From contig JAFEDY010000001.1 in NCBI GenBank assembly GCA_018241405.1, positions 112,384 to 176,383 on the forward strand: 64,000 bases of DNA. Direction: 5' to 3'. The translations under genes and the position numbers were made by a program. The stretch comes from Pseudomonadota bacterium (GTDB lineage Bacteria; Pseudomonadota; Gammaproteobacteria; Burkholderiales; Burkholderiaceae_C). The notes below the pieces were generated by a model. The model was not told where the DNA came from, did not search any database, and saw only the letters and a program-made list of their open reading frames with translations. How positions within the stretch are numbered: the stretch's first letter is position 1; every line of letters starts with the position of its first letter. Shown here piece by piece: positions 55,071 to 64,000 of the stretch.

Positions 55071-55160
55071 TGTCATCCCCACGATAGCGGGGATCCAGAT
55101 GCCACCCAGGTCATTGTGTCGTCACTGCTGTGGCCCCCCCCGCCTTCGCGGGGATGACGA
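55071..55160. repeat. REP/BIME-like inverted repeat
   Basis: GTCATCCCC (55072-55080) and GGGGATGAC (55150-55158) form outer arms, with small hairpins CCCC-ACGATAGC-GGGG and CCCCGC-CTTC-GCGGGG inside. This pattern is common between genes in Betaproteobacteria. Confidence 0.75.
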
Positions 55161-55316
55161 TGGGTTTTGCAGGCATGGCGCGCAATCAACCGATATCGCT
55201 ACTTGGGCCGGCGCAGAACGCTCATCGCCACAATTCGCCCATAGAGGGCGCGATCATGTCCCTCGGCCCCCATTCGCGATCGGTGCGCGGCCGGTAACAC
55301 CGCTGCCGGCATGGAT

Positions 55317-55330
55317 TTGCACGCAATCAA
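55317..55330. promoter_or_regulatory. FNR/ANR-like site upstream of ccoN
   Basis: TTGCACGCAATCAA matches the consensus TTGAT-N4-ATCAA in eight of ten fixed bases, 127 bases before the ccoN start. Oxygen-dependent control of a cbb3 oxidase would fit. Confidence 0.45.
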
Positions 55331-55456
55331 ACACGCATTCAAAATGAATCTTACGATTCGCCCCTTACGCTCGTAACACAGACACGCGCCGGACGCATTG
55401 CGCAGCATCAAGCGGCAAGGCGCTGCGCATGTGCCAGAGCATGAAAGGAAACACCG

Positions 55457-57112
55457 ATGGACAGTGCCATCCTTAGCCTGCTGGGCGCCTTCCTGCTGTC
55501 GATCATTGGCCTCTTTGGCTTCATCTGGTCGCTGCGCAAGGGCTTGCTGGTCGAAAATCCCAAGGCCGCCTCGGCGATCTTCGCCGCCGGCGAGATCGGA
55601 CATATCGACGACCCAGCGCTGGGCGCGGCCGGGCATAAGCGCTTTCAGGCCGTGGCCGCCGAACCCGGCGACTCCACCCACCTGCCGGACGCGCAGGAAA
55701 TCGAAGACCGGGTCGAAGCCGACCGTTCCAGCGCCTTCCCGGTCTTCATGTTTCTCGCCTTCGCCTGCATGTGGTTGTTGTTTGGCGGCATTGCGGGCCT
55801 GACGGCATCGCTCAAGTTGCATTGGCCCGACTGGCTGGTGAGCGAGGCCTGGATGACGTTCGGGCGCATCCGCACCGTACACCTGACGGCCGTGCTCTAC
55901 GGCTGGATCACCAACGCCGAGCTGGGTATCATCATCTGGCTCATGCCGCGCCTGCTGCGCACGCCGCTGATCGCGCCGATGTGGATCATGATGGGTGGCG
56001 CGCTGGTGAACGTGGCCATCGCCAGCGGCGTAGGTGCCATCGGTGCGGGCTGGACGGACGGCCTGGAGTATCTGGAGATGCCCTGGCAGATCGGCATCTT
56101 CTTTGCTGCCGGCATGATCTGCATCATCGGCCCGGTGCTCTATACCCTGGTCAACCGCAAGGTCGAATCGCTGTACGTGACGAGCTGGTACCACACTGCC
56201 GCGCTGCTGTGGATCACCCTGCTGTTCATCGTCGGCAAGATGCCGGGTGTGCAGTTTGGTGTGCAGCAGGCCACCATGAACTGGTGGTATGGCCACAACG
56301 TGCTGGGACTGTGGTTCACGCCGGTGGCGGTGGGCTCCATCTACTACTTTCTGCCCAAGATCATCGCGCGGCCCATCCGCTCCTACAACCTGTCCATCCT
56401 GGGCTTCTGGACGCTGGCCTTCTTCTACGCCCAGGTCGGCGGCCACCACCTGGTGGGCGGGCCGGTGCCGGGCTGGCTGGTCACGCTGTCCATTGTGCAA
56501 AGCATGATGATGATCATTCCGGTGCTGGCCTTCGGCATCAACATGGCGCTCACGATGAAGGGGCGCACGCAGCTGGCGCGCTACTCGCCCACGCTGCGCT
56601 TCATGATGTTCGGCGGCTTCATGTACTTGCTGTCTTCGCTGCAGGGCTCATTCGAGGCGCTGCGCTCGGTGCAGCAGGTGGCGCACTTCACGCACTTCAC
56701 GGTGGCCCACGCGCACCTGGGTGCCTACGGATTCGTGACCATGGTGCTGTTTGGCGCCATCTACTTCATGATGCCGCGCATCCTGCACTGGGAATGGCCC
56801 TTCCCCAAGCTGATCTCCTGGCATTTCTGGCTCGCGGCCGTGGGCATCCTGATCTACTTCGGCGGCCTGACCTATGGCGGCTGGCTGCAAGGCCTGGCCA
56901 TGCTGGATGCCTCGCGCCCCTTCATGGACTCGGTGGCCGTGACCATTCCGTGGCTGCAATGGCGCAGCGTGGGCGGCACGCTGATGGTGGCCAGCCACCT
57001 GGTCTTCGTTGGCCATTTCCTGGCTATGGCGCTGCGCTTCGGCCCGGACCGTGCGGGCGCCGCACTGTTCGCGACACAACCCAAGGTCAGGGAGCTCGCT
57101 CATGGAGAATGA
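55457..57112 (+). CDS. ccoN: cbb3-type cytochrome c oxidase subunit I, N-terminally extended
   Basis: The catalytic subunit of a high-affinity terminal oxidase. The 551-residue protein shows the heme ligand in RTVHLTAVLYGW, the Cu(B) His of WWYGHNVLGLWFTPV, the GGHHLVGGPVPGW pair and HFTHFTVAHAHLGAYGF for the hemes. The first 80 residues are extra compared with usual CcoN: a transmembrane helix MDSAILSLLGAFLLSIIGLFGFIWSLRKGLLVENP and an acidic linker that recalls the small assembly protein CcoS. ccoO overlaps its end by 11 bases. Confidence 0.92.
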   Translation: MDSAILSLLGAFLLSIIGLFGFIWSLRKGLLVENPKAASAIFAAGEIGHIDDPALGAAGHKRFQAVAAEPGDSTHLPDAQEIEDRVEADRSSAFPVFMFLAFACMWLLFGGIAGLTASLKLHWPDWLVSEAWMTFGRIRTVHLTAVLYGWITNAELGIIIWLMPRLLRTPLIAPMWIMMGGALVNVAIASGVGAIGAGWTDGLEYLEMPWQIGIFFAAGMICIIGPVLYTLVNRKVESLYVTSWYHTAALLWITLLFIVGKMPGVQFGVQQATMNWWYGHNVLGLWFTPVAVGSIYYFLPKIIARPIRSYNLSILGFWTLAFFYAQVGGHHLVGGPVPGWLVTLSIVQSMMMIIPVLAFGINMALTMKGRTQLARYSPTLRFMMFGGFMYLLSSLQGSFEALRSVQQVAHFTHFTVAHAHLGAYGFVTMVLFGAIYFMMPRILHWEWPFPKLISWHFWLAAVGILIYFGGLTYGGWLQGLAMLDASRPFMDSVAVTIPWLQWRSVGGTLMVASHLVFVGHFLAMALRFGPDRAGAALFATQPKVRELAHGE

Positions 57113-57749
57113 AGTCAAACTTGCCGCGGGCGCCATGGTGACCTTTGCCATCGCCGTCTCGGCGCTGGTGATCCTGCCCTACCTCCAGGTGCACGACGTC
57201 AAGCCTCCCGAAGGCCTCAAGCCCTATACCAGCGCCGAGCTGCGCGGACGCGCCGTCTACATCGCCAACGGCTGCGTGTACTGCCACAGCCAGCAGCCGC
57301 GCTCGGAGAGCTTTGCGCCCGACGCCAAGCGCGGCTGGGGCCGCGCCTCGGTGCCCGGCGACTATGTCTACGACCGGCCGCACCTGCTGGGCAGCATGCG
57401 CACCGGACCCGATCTGCTCAACATCGGCGTGCGCCAGCCCAGCAAGGACTGGCATCTGGGCCACCTGTACCAGCCGCGCGCCTATGTGCCGGGCTCCATC
57501 ATGCCGTCCTACCCCTACCTGTTCGACATCAAGGACAAGCTCGACCCCGGCGAGGAGGCGCTGAACCTGCCTCCCGGCACCGCGCCCGCGGGCAAGGTGG
57601 TGGTGGCCAAGCCCGAGATGCAGGATCTTGTGAAGTACCTGCTGTCGCTCAAGCGTGAGTATCCGATCCTGCCGCCCGAGCCCCACGAGGCCGCGGGCGC
57701 CAAGCCCCCTTCCGCGCCCGCGGCCGACAAGCCGGCGTCCGCCTCCTGA
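57102..57749 (+). CDS. ccoO: cbb3-type oxidase mono-heme subunit II
   Basis: A 215-residue membrane-anchored c-type cytochrome. One N-terminal helix (AGAMVTFAIAVSALVILPYLQ) precedes the heme motif GCVYCHSQQPRS (Cys58, Cys61, His62), which with GWGRASVPGDYVYDRPHLLGSMRTGPDL is diagnostic of CcoO. A Met in GSIMPSYPYLF is the likely sixth ligand. The start lies inside the end of ccoN, so the two are translationally coupled. The C-terminus is Pro/Ala-rich. Confidence 0.94.
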   Translation: MENEVKLAAGAMVTFAIAVSALVILPYLQVHDVKPPEGLKPYTSAELRGRAVYIANGCVYCHSQQPRSESFAPDAKRGWGRASVPGDYVYDRPHLLGSMRTGPDLLNIGVRQPSKDWHLGHLYQPRAYVPGSIMPSYPYLFDIKDKLDPGEEALNLPPGTAPAGKVVVAKPEMQDLVKYLLSLKREYPILPPEPHEAAGAKPPSAPAADKPASAS

Positions 57750-57762
57750 AAGGATTGTCACG

Positions 57763-58356
57763 ATGAGCCAAGACCCGGTCACCCGCGCGCAGCAGCGCGA
57801 AAGCGAAGACCCCGAGGAAGCCATCCGGCCCATGCCGCTGTCCGCCCTGCTGGTGGCGGTGTTCATGGTGCTGTGGGCGGTGGTCTACATCCTGTATTCC
57901 GAGCCCCTGACCCTGTCGCGCTATGGCGACCAGCGCACGCGCGCCGAACTCGCGGGCCCCGCACCGGCCGCGCCGGGCGCGGCCGTGGACGGCAAGGCGC
58001 TGTTTGCCGCACATTGCGTCGCCTGCCACCAGGCCACGGGCCTGGGCCTGCCGGGCGTGTTCCCGCCGCTCGACGGCTCGGAATGGGTGCATGGCGATCC
58101 GCGCGTGCTGGCCAACATCCTGCTGCACGGCATCACGGGCGAAATCACCGTCAAGGGCAACAAGTTCCAGGGCGCCATGCCCAGCTTCCAGCAGCTCAGC
58201 GACGCCGAGCTCGCCGGCATCGCCAGCTTCATCCGCAACAACTGGTCCAACAAGGGCGAGGCCATTGAGCCCGACCTGTTTGCCAAGGAGCGCAAGGACG
58301 GCAACCGCACCACGCCGTTCGAGGGGGAGGCAGCGCTCAAGGCCCTAGAGAAGTGA
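57763..58356 (+). CDS. membrane-anchored mono-heme cytochrome c of the cbb3 cluster
   Basis: A 197-residue protein with one transmembrane helix (LSALLVAVFMVLWAVVYILYS) and a single heme-c motif HCVACH (Cys85, Cys88, His89), followed by GLGLPGVFPPLDGSEWV and Met in FQGAMPSFQQLSD as distal ligand. It occupies the position of the di-heme CcoP subunit but has one heme only, so it may replace CcoP as electron entry. It is 13 bases after ccoO. Confidence 0.88.
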   Translation: MSQDPVTRAQQRESEDPEEAIRPMPLSALLVAVFMVLWAVVYILYSEPLTLSRYGDQRTRAELAGPAPAAPGAAVDGKALFAAHCVACHQATGLGLPGVFPPLDGSEWVHGDPRVLANILLHGITGEITVKGNKFQGAMPSFQQLSDAELAGIASFIRNNWSNKGEAIEPDLFAKERKDGNRTTPFEGEAALKALEK

Positions 58357-58360
58357 CACC

Positions 58361-58996
58361 ATGCTGCGCACGGCCCTGCTGAGTGCCGCTCTGGTGCTGG
58401 GCGGTTGGGCGGCGGCGCGCTGGCTGACCTACGACTTCCAGGTCTGGACTGATGAGGGCGCGCGCCGCCTGGAGGTTGCTCTCTCTCCCGTGGCCGCCCC
58501 CGCGGTGGCCGTGCAAGGCCCGGACGTTGCTGCGCGCGATCTGCCCGCGCTGCTGACTGCGGACGCCGGCGTCACGGTGGCAGACTTCATCTACACGCAT
58601 TGCGAGACGGTGTGCCTGTCGCTGGGCGGCAGCTTTCAGCAGCTGCAGGCTGCGCTTGAGGCCGACCGCGCAAAGGGTGAGGCCTCCGGCGTGCGGCTGC
58701 TGTCCATCAGCTTTGATGGCGCGCGCGACGATCCCGCCGCGCTGGCCGCCTACGCGCATAACCTGCGCGCCGACCCCGCCCTCTGGCACTTCGTGCGCGT
58801 GCCCGATACCACGCAGCAGCAGGCCCTGCTGCGCCGCCTGGGCGTGGTCGTGGTGCCCGATGGCCGGGGCGACTACGAGCACAACGCCGCCCTGCTGGTA
58901 TTCGACGCGCGCGGCCGCATGGTGCGCATCTTCGATCTGGCCGAGCAGCAGCTGGCGCTGGACTACGCACGCCACCTGGCGCGGGGGCCGCAGTGA
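58361..58996 (+). CDS. SCO1/SenC family copper chaperone
   Basis: A 211-residue thioredoxin-fold protein anchored by an N-terminal helix. The copper site CxxxC is HCETVC in DFIYTHCETVCLSLGG, and the distant His is in GDYEHNAALLVFD. It would deliver copper to the Cu(B) centre of the oxidase encoded upstream. It starts 4 bases after the cytochrome gene, and the next gene overlaps its stop. Confidence 0.88.
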   Translation: MLRTALLSAALVLGGWAAARWLTYDFQVWTDEGARRLEVALSPVAAPAVAVQGPDVAARDLPALLTADAGVTVADFIYTHCETVCLSLGGSFQQLQAALEADRAKGEASGVRLLSISFDGARDDPAALAAYAHNLRADPALWHFVRVPDTTQQQALLRRLGVVVVPDGRGDYEHNAALLVFDARGRMVRIFDLAEQQLALDYARHLARGPQ

Positions 58997-59610
58997 GGCC
59001 TCCCGTCGGCTTGACACCCGCACGTCAGGGCCTGGCCGGCCTGCTGCTGGCCGCACTGCTGGCCAGCCCGCCGCTGCGCCATTGGCTTGAAGTGACCATG
59101 TGGCGCCACATGCTGCTGCAGTTCCCGCTATGGCTGCTGGCCGGCGCTCTGCTGGCTGCCACACTGGCGCCGCGCGTGCGCCATGCCCTCGCAGCTTGCA
59201 ACGCCCATGGCATCGCCGGACTGGTGGGGCTGGGCGTGGTGCTGGCCGTGCTCATGGTGCCGCGCGTGCTCGACCTGGCGCTGCGCGATGCAGGCATTGA
59301 GGCGGCCAAATGCGCCGCACTGCTGCTCGCCGGAGCCCTGCTGCGCCTGTCCTGGCGCCCCGCGGGGCTGGTGGTGCAGGCCTTCTTCCTGGGCATGCAG
59401 CTGCCCATGATGGTGGTAGTGGGCCAGCTCTATATCGATTCGCCGCTGCGCCTGTGCAACGCCTACCTGCGGGATGACCAGGAACGCCTGGGCCGTTGGC
59501 TCATTGCCCTGGCGGCCCTGCTGGCCGTGGCCTGGCTGGCGCACGCCGCCTGGCTGCTGGTGCGGCGGGACGCTGCGGCAACGCCGCCCGTGCAGCGCGA
59601 ACCGCTCTGA
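58993..59610 (+). CDS. multi-spanning membrane protein, possible oxidase assembly factor
   Basis: A 205-residue hydrophobic protein with about five transmembrane helices. It starts at GTG overlapping the SCO stop (GTGA). Polar motifs inside or next to the membrane include MWRHMLLQFPLW, CNAHGIAGL and GMQLPMMVVVGQLY. The position after a Sco gene and the His/Met-rich helices suggest a CtaG-like role in copper or oxidase assembly, but I do not recognise the family with certainty. Confidence 0.7.
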   Translation: MRPPVGLTPARQGLAGLLLAALLASPPLRHWLEVTMWRHMLLQFPLWLLAGALLAATLAPRVRHALAACNAHGIAGLVGLGVVLAVLMVPRVLDLALRDAGIEAAKCAALLLAGALLRLSWRPAGLVVQAFFLGMQLPMMVVVGQLYIDSPLRLCNAYLRDDQERLGRWLIALAALLAVAWLAHAAWLLVRRDAAATPPVQREPL

Positions 59611-59667
59611 AAAACAAAGCAATCCAAGGGCGATAAAATCCCCCCATCCTCCATTCCACTGCCCCTT

Positions 59668-59696
59668 ACGGCATCCCGCGGGATGCCGTTTTCTTT
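59668..59696 (+). terminator. hairpin and T-tract just before valS (terminator or attenuator)
   Basis: ACGGCATCCC-GC-GGGATGCCGT is a perfect stem followed by TTTCTTT, ending four bases before the valS ATG. A -10-like GATAAAAT lies about 35 bases upstream of the hairpin, so it may sit in the valS leader. Confidence 0.7.
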
Positions 59697-59699
59697 GCC

Positions 59700-62570
59700 A
59701 TGAGCGACACCCCCGCACAACCCGGCCTGCAGGCCCTCTCCAAGTCCTTTGAACCCGCGCAGCTCGAAGCGCACTGGGGCCCCGAGTGGGAGCGGCGCGG
59801 CTATGGCCGCGCCGGCGTGCGCGGTACGGGCCAGGCGGATGCCAGCGCACCGGCCTTTGCCATCCAGCTGCCGCCGCCCAACGTGACCGGCACGCTGCAC
59901 ATGGGTCACGCCTTCAACCAGACCATCATGGACAGCTTGACGCGCTACCACCGCATGTTGGGGCACAACACGGCCTGGATTCCAGGCACCGACCACGCCG
60001 GCATTGCGACGCAGATCGTGGTCGAACGCCAGCTGCAGGAGCAAGGCGTGAGCCGCCACGACCTGGGCCGCCCCGATTTCGTGAAGAAGGTGTGGGAGTG
60101 GAAGGAGCAATCGGGCAACACCATCACCACGCAGATGCGCCGCCTGGGCGACACCGTGGACTGGAGCCGCGAGTACTTCACCATGGACGACAAGCTGTCC
60201 ACGGTGGTGACGGAAACCTTTGTCAAGCTGTACGAGCAAGGTCTGATCTACCGCGGCAAGCGCCTGGTGAACTGGGATCCCAAGCTGCAGTCCGCCGTCT
60301 CCGACCTGGAGGTGGAGAACGAGGAGAAGGACGGCTCGCTCTGGCACATCGCCTACCCGCTGGCCGATGGTTCGGGCCAACTCGTCGTGGCAACCACGCG
60401 GCCCGAGACCATGCTGGGCGACGTGGCGGTGATGGTGCACCCCGAGGACAAACGCTACGCGCATTTGATCGGCAAAATGGTGACGTTGCCGCTGTGCGAC
60501 CGCGAGATCCCCGTGATTGCGGACGCCTACGTGGACAAGGAATTCGGCACCGGCGTGGTCAAGGTCACGCCCGCGCACGATCAGAATGACTACCAGGTGG
60601 GCCAGCGCCACAAGCTGCCCATGATCTGCGTTCTGACGCTCACCGCCACCATCAACGACAACGCGCCAGAAAAGTACCGCGGCATGGATCGCTTTGCCGC
60701 GCGCAAGGCCGTGGTGGCCGACCTCGAAGCCCTGGGCCTGATGGTCGAGGTGAAGAAGCACAAGCTCATGGTGCCGGTCTGCACCCGCACCGGCCAGGTC
60801 ATCGAGCCCATGCTGACCGACCAATGGTTCGTCGCCATGAACAAGGTGGGCCAGGGCGACGCCACCGGCAAGAGCATTGCGCAAAAAGCCATCGACGCCG
60901 TCGCCAGCGGCCAGGTCAGCTTCGTTCCCGAGAACTGGGTCAACACCTACAACCAGTGGATGAACAACATCCAGGACTGGTGCATCAGCCGCCAGCTCTG
61001 GTGGGGCCACCAGATTCCGGCCTGGTACGACGAGGACGGCAAGGTCTACGTCGCCAAGAACGAAGCGCAAGCCCAGGCCCAGGCGCCGGGCAAGACCCTC
61101 AAGCGCGACGAAGACGTGCTCGACACCTGGTACTCCAGCGCCCTCGTGCCCTTCTCCACCATGGGCTGGCCGCAGCAGACCGACAGCGCCACCGACGACT
61201 ACAACCTGTATCTGCCCAGCAGCGTGCTGGTCACGGGCTACGACATCATCTTCTTCTGGGTGGCCCGGATGATCATGATGACCACGCACTTCACGGGCCG
61301 CGTGCCGTTCAGGCATGTGTACATCCACGGCCTGGTGCTGGATGCGCATGGCCAGAAGATGAGCAAGTCGGAAGGCAACGTGCTCGACCCGGTGGACCTG
61401 ATCGACGGCATTTCCCTCGAACCCCTGCTGGACAAACGCACCCAGGGCCTGCGCCGCCCCGAAACCGCGCCCAAGGTGCGCAAATCCACCCAGGCAGAGT
61501 TTCCATTCGGCATTCCCGCCTACGGCGCCGACGCGCTGCGCTTCACCTTTGCCGCCTTGGCCAGCCTGGGCCGCAGCATCAACTTCGACAGCAAGCGCTG
61601 CGAGGGCTACCGCAACTTCTGCAACAAGCTCTGGAACGCCAGCCGCTTTGCGCTGATGAACTGCGAAGGCTTTGACTGCGGGCTCGATACCGCCCAGGGC
61701 TGCACCGAAACCTACATGCACTTCAGCCAGCCCGATCGCTGGATCGTCTCGCGCCTGCAAAAGGTCGAGGCCGAGGTCGCCAAGGGCTTTGCCGAATACC
61801 GCCTGGACAACGTCGCCAACACCCTCTACGACTTCGTCTGGAACGAGTTTTGCGACTGGTACCTGGAGATCGCCAAGGTGCAGATCCAGACCGGCACCGC
61901 GCAGCAGCAGCGCGCCACGCGGCGCACGCTGATCCGTGTGCTGGAAGCCATCCTGCGCCTGGCGCACCCCATCATCCCGTTTGTGACAGAAGCCCTGTGG
62001 CAGGTCGTGGCGCCCGTGGCCGGTTTGCCAGGCGCATCCATTGCCATTGCCGCCTACCCGCAGTCCCAGCCCGCCAAGATCGACGAGGCGGCCGAGGCCT
62101 ACGTGGCCCGCCTGCAGCAGTTGGTGGACGCCTGCCGTGCCCTGCGCGGCGAGATGGGCGTCTCACCCGCGCAGCGCCTGCCGCTGCTGGCCGTGGCCGA
62201 CACGGCAGAAGAAGCCGCCTTCCTGCGCGCCAACGCGGCCGTGCTGCAAAACCTGGCCAAGCTCAGCGAGGTCAAGGTGTTCGACGACGCTGCGGCCTGG
62301 GCGAAGGAAGCGCAGAACGCCCCCGTCAACGTCGTGGGCGCCGCGCGCCTGGCGCTGTTCGTCGAGATTGACGTGGCGGCCGAAAAGGCGCGCCTGTCCA
62401 AGGAAGCCGCGCGCCTCTCGGGCGAGATCACCAAGGCCAACGCCAAGCTCGGCAACGAGGCCTTCGTCGCCAAGGCGCCGCCGGCGGTCATCGAGCAGGA
62501 GAAAAAGCGCGTCGCCGACTTTGGCGCCACGCTCTCGCGCATCGAGGAACAACTCGCCCGCCTGGGCTGA
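59700..62570 (+). CDS. valS: valyl-tRNA synthetase
   Basis: Charges tRNA-Val with valine and edits misactivated threonine. The 956-residue class Ia enzyme has the HIGH motif as HMGH at residues 67-70 ([17 protein letters not shown]), the KMSKS motif at 553-557 in [19 protein letters not shown], editing-domain blocks ([21 protein letters not shown]) and the C-terminal coiled-coil arm ([24 protein letters not shown]). The ATG at 59700 lacks an obvious ribosome-binding site because a terminator-like hairpin abuts it. Confidence 0.97.
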   Translation: MSDTPAQPGLQALSKSFEPAQLEAHWGPEWERRGYGRAGVRGTGQADASAPAFAIQLPPPNVTGTLHMGHAFNQTIMDSLTRYHRMLGHNTAWIPGTDHAGIATQIVVERQLQEQGVSRHDLGRPDFVKKVWEWKEQSGNTITTQMRRLGDTVDWSREYFTMDDKLSTVVTETFVKLYEQGLIYRGKRLVNWDPKLQSAVSDLEVENEEKDGSLWHIAYPLADGSGQLVVATTRPETMLGDVAVMVHPEDKRYAHLIGKMVTLPLCDREIPVIADAYVDKEFGTGVVKVTPAHDQNDYQVGQRHKLPMICVLTLTATINDNAPEKYRGMDRFAARKAVVADLEALGLMVEVKKHKLMVPVCTRTGQVIEPMLTDQWFVAMNKVGQGDATGKSIAQKAIDAVASGQVSFVPENWVNTYNQWMNNIQDWCISRQLWWGHQIPAWYDEDGKVYVAKNEAQAQAQAPGKTLKRDEDVLDTWYSSALVPFSTMGWPQQTDSATDDYNLYLPSSVLVTGYDIIFFWVARMIMMTTHFTGRVPFRHVYIHGLVLDAHGQKMSKSEGNVLDPVDLIDGISLEPLLDKRTQGLRRPETAPKVRKSTQAEFPFGIPAYGADALRFTFAALASLGRSINFDSKRCEGYRNFCNKLWNASRFALMNCEGFDCGLDTAQGCTETYMHFSQPDRWIVSRLQKVEAEVAKGFAEYRLDNVANTLYDFVWNEFCDWYLEIAKVQIQTGTAQQQRATRRTLIRVLEAILRLAHPIIPFVTEALWQVVAPVAGLPGASIAIAAYPQSQPAKIDEAAEAYVARLQQLVDACRALRGEMGVSPAQRLPLLAVADTAEEAAFLRANAAVLQNLAKLSEVKVFDDAAAWAKEAQNAPVNVVGAARLALFVEIDVAAEKARLSKEAARLSGEITKANAKLGNEAFVAKAPPAVIEQEKKRVADFGATLSRIEEQLARLG

Positions 62571-62580
62571 CCCGCTGCAC

Positions 62581-62673
62581 TCCTTCCCCCCTCTGGGGGA
62601 AGGCTGGGATGGGGGCTGCGAGCGACGTCAACTTCGCCTGCCCCCACCCACCCTCCCCCAGAGGGGGGAGGGT
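62581..62673. repeat. inverted repeat between valS and galU
   Basis: CCTTCCCCCCTCTGGGGGAA at the left and CCCTCCCCCAGAGGGGGGAG at the right are near-perfect reverse complements, and each is itself a hairpin; GCTGGGATGGGGGC and GCCCCCACCCACCC pair inside. A second type of BIME-like element common in Comamonadaceae. Confidence 0.75.
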
Positions 62674-62698
62674 GAAGATCCACCCAACAGGAGCCCGC

Positions 62699-63583
62699 AT
62701 GACCACCACCCGCATACGCAAAGCCGTCTTCCCCGTCGCCGGCTTGGGCACGCGCTTCTTGCCCGCCACCAAGGCATCGCCCAAGGAGATGCTGCCAGTC
62801 GTGGACAAGCCCCTGATCCAGTACGCCGTGGAAGAAGCCTACGAGGCCGGCATCCGCGACATGGTGTTTGTGACGGGCCGCAGCAAACGTGCCATCGAAG
62901 ACCATTTCGACACCGCCTACGAGCTGGAAAACGAGCTGGAACAGGCCGGCAAAAAGGACATGCTGGCCCTGGTGCACAGCATTGCACCCGACGACATGAA
63001 CTGTCTGTTCGTGCGCCAACCGCGCAGCCTGGGCCTGGGCCACGCCGTGCTGTGCGCCGAGCCGCTGGTGGGTAACGAGCCCTTTGCCGTGCTGCTGGCC
63101 GACGATTTGATGGTGGGCGAAGCCGGTGGCCCCGGCGTGATGGCGCAGATGACCGCCGCCTTCGAGAAACAAGGCCGCTCGCTGCTGGCTGTGCAGGAAG
63201 TGCCACAGGAACACACCCGCCGCTACGGCATCGTCAAGGGAGAAGCAGCCGGTGGCCCGCTGATCCGCGTCGACCAGATCGTGGAAAAGCCCGCACCCGA
63301 AGTGGCCCCATCGCGCATGGGCGTGGCGGGGCGCTATGTGCTCACACCGCGCATTTTTGATGAAATCCGCAACCAACCGCGTGGCGTGGGCGGCGAGATC
63401 CAACTCACCGACGCCATCGCCCGCCTGATGGCGCATGAGGCCGTTTACGCTTACCAGTACAGCGGTAAACGCTACGATTGTGGTAGCAAAGAAGGTTTTT
63501 TGGAGGCCACCGTGGAACTGGCGCTGCAGCACCCACAGGTGGGAGCAACGTTTCGGGAATACCTGAGAGCGTTAGTGCTCTGA
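62699..63583 (+). CDS. galU: UTP-glucose-1-phosphate uridylyltransferase
   Basis: Makes UDP-glucose for surface polysaccharides and trehalose. The 294-residue protein has the nucleotide-binding start [52 protein letters not shown] block ([17 protein letters not shown]), [11 protein letters not shown] and [21 protein letters not shown] precedes the ATG at good spacing. A BIME-like inverted repeat separates it from valS. Confidence 0.96.
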   Translation: MTTTRIRKAVFPVAGLGTRFLPATKASPKEMLPVVDKPLIQYAVEEAYEAGIRDMVFVTGRSKRAIEDHFDTAYELENELEQAGKKDMLALVHSIAPDDMNCLFVRQPRSLGLGHAVLCAEPLVGNEPFAVLLADDLMVGEAGGPGVMAQMTAAFEKQGRSLLAVQEVPQEHTRRYGIVKGEAAGGPLIRVDQIVEKPAPEVAPSRMGVAGRYVLTPRIFDEIRNQPRGVGGEIQLTDAIARLMAHEAVYAYQYSGKRYDCGSKEGFLEATVELALQHPQVGATFREYLRALVL

Positions 63584-63602
63584 GTACGCATAGTGCAGGC
63601 GC

Positions 63603-64000
63603 TCATTGGCGCGCAATGCGCATTGCGTCGGCAATTAACTGGAAATCGTGAACCGTGAGCTCAAAATAACCGAAACGCAGCGCATAACCCCAATGGCGCC
63701 TTCCCCGAGAGAAGTCCAGCAACTGCAGTAACGGCGCAATGGGTGTCTCACGCGCTGGTTGCCACAGTACGTCTCGCCTCCACGAATGGAAATCGGGGCC
63801 CATTTCAACCTGATAGGGCTGCCTGTCGCACAACACGCCCTGCGCGGTAAAGGCCTGAAGCGGCCGTTGATCGCCTTGCACATCGGTGGGTGAATAACAC
63901 ACTACGGAATCACCGGTGTGCATGCGTCTCAGCGGTAACGCCTTGCCATGGCAAACCTGCACAAAGCCTCCTGCCAGGCCTCGGTAGACATGGGCCCGCG
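63603..64000 (-). CDS. EVE-domain protein, partial (5' end beyond the right edge)
   Basis: The frame continues past the right edge: before the GTG at 63962 it reads RAHVYRGLAGGF in frame with VQVCHGKALPLRRMHTGDSVVCYSPT, so that GTG is internal. The visible 132 residues carry EVE/PUA-like motifs (GGFVQVCHGK, GDSVVCYSP, AFTAQGVL, WRRDVLWQPARETPIAPLLQLLDF, WGYALRFGYFELTVHDFQLIADAM). Such proteins bind modified bases in nucleic acids; the cellular role of this stand-alone type is unknown. It is convergent with galU. Confidence 0.88.
   Translation of the reverse strand, partial: RAHVYRGLAGGFVQVCHGKALPLRRMHTGDSVVCYSPTDVQGDQRPLQAFTAQGVLCDRQPYQVEMGPDFHSWRRDVLWQPARETPIAPLLQLLDFSRGRRHWGYALRFGYFELTVHDFQLIADAMRIARQ

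Larger units (their letters stand above)
55007..55456. other. intergenic region before ccoN with REP-like element and FNR-like site
   Basis: These 450 bases hold no supported gene. The first half carries a REP/BIME-like inverted repeat (55071-55160). The second half contains an FNR-like half-site (55317-55330) and AT-richer sequence likely to be the ccoN promoter. Confidence 0.6.

Overview
The window is a GC-rich chromosomal segment of a betaproteobacterium, most likely Comamonadaceae (Acidovorax/Alicycliphilus/Delftia-like). This is inferred from the EarP and EF-P(Arg32) pair, the flhDC master operon, the Bug-type solute-binding protein, the compact cbb3 oxidase cluster and overall codon use. 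No rRNA, IS element, prophage or CRISPR array was seen.

Layout. 1-4.3 kb (minus strand): RNase R, an SDR oxidoreductase and two c-type cytochromes, with the last gene cut by the left edge. A tRNA-Leu(CAG) diverges from RNase R. 4.7-20.5 kb (minus strand): a single 16-gene histidine-utilisation supercluster in the order phyH2, taurine/nitrate-type ABC transporter (SBP, permease, ATPase), hutC, hutH, hutU, an IclR-type regulator, polar amino-acid ABC transporter (SBP, permease, ATPase), phyH1, hutD, hutI, hutF, hutG. It encodes the five-step HutHUIFG route plus two transporters, two regulators and two Fe(II)/2-oxoglutarate dioxygenase-like proteins that textbook hut operons lack. 20.8-23.5 kb (plus): GntR/FCD regulator, Bug-family binding protein and threonine aldolase. 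23.6-26.8 kb: a class III CoA transferase, then earP and efp. 26.8-32.7 kb: DUF4212 plus a sodium/solute symporter with an EF-hand-like loop, ppsA, and the divergent ppsR.

32.8-34.6 kb carries a DUF262/DUF1524 (GmrSD-like) putative defence gene, visibly less GC-rich than its neighbours. 34.9-42.0 kb (minus) is a czcICBA-type heavy-metal efflux operon with several His-rich periplasmic proteins. 42.1-47.9 kb holds a SulP transporter, ahpF and ahpC, bfr and flhDC. 47.9-55.0 kb holds ppc and the divergent hemC-hemD-hemX-hemY heme genes. 55.5-59.6 kb is a reduced cbb3 oxidase cluster (ccoN, ccoO, mono-heme cytochrome c, Sco, membrane protein). 59.7-64 kb holds valS, galU and the 3' end of an EVE-domain gene.

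Cross-cutting observations. A dispersed, quasi-palindromic repeat of about 50 bp recurs eight times. Four copies lie between genes. Four lie inside coding regions (hutF, hemD and twice in earP), where they are translated in frame. A shared ten-base motif, CTGTCTATAC, lies upstream of both hutH and the first gene of the hut supercluster, suggesting one regulator (probably HutC) controls the whole block. All calls come from reading the sequence; no database search was run.
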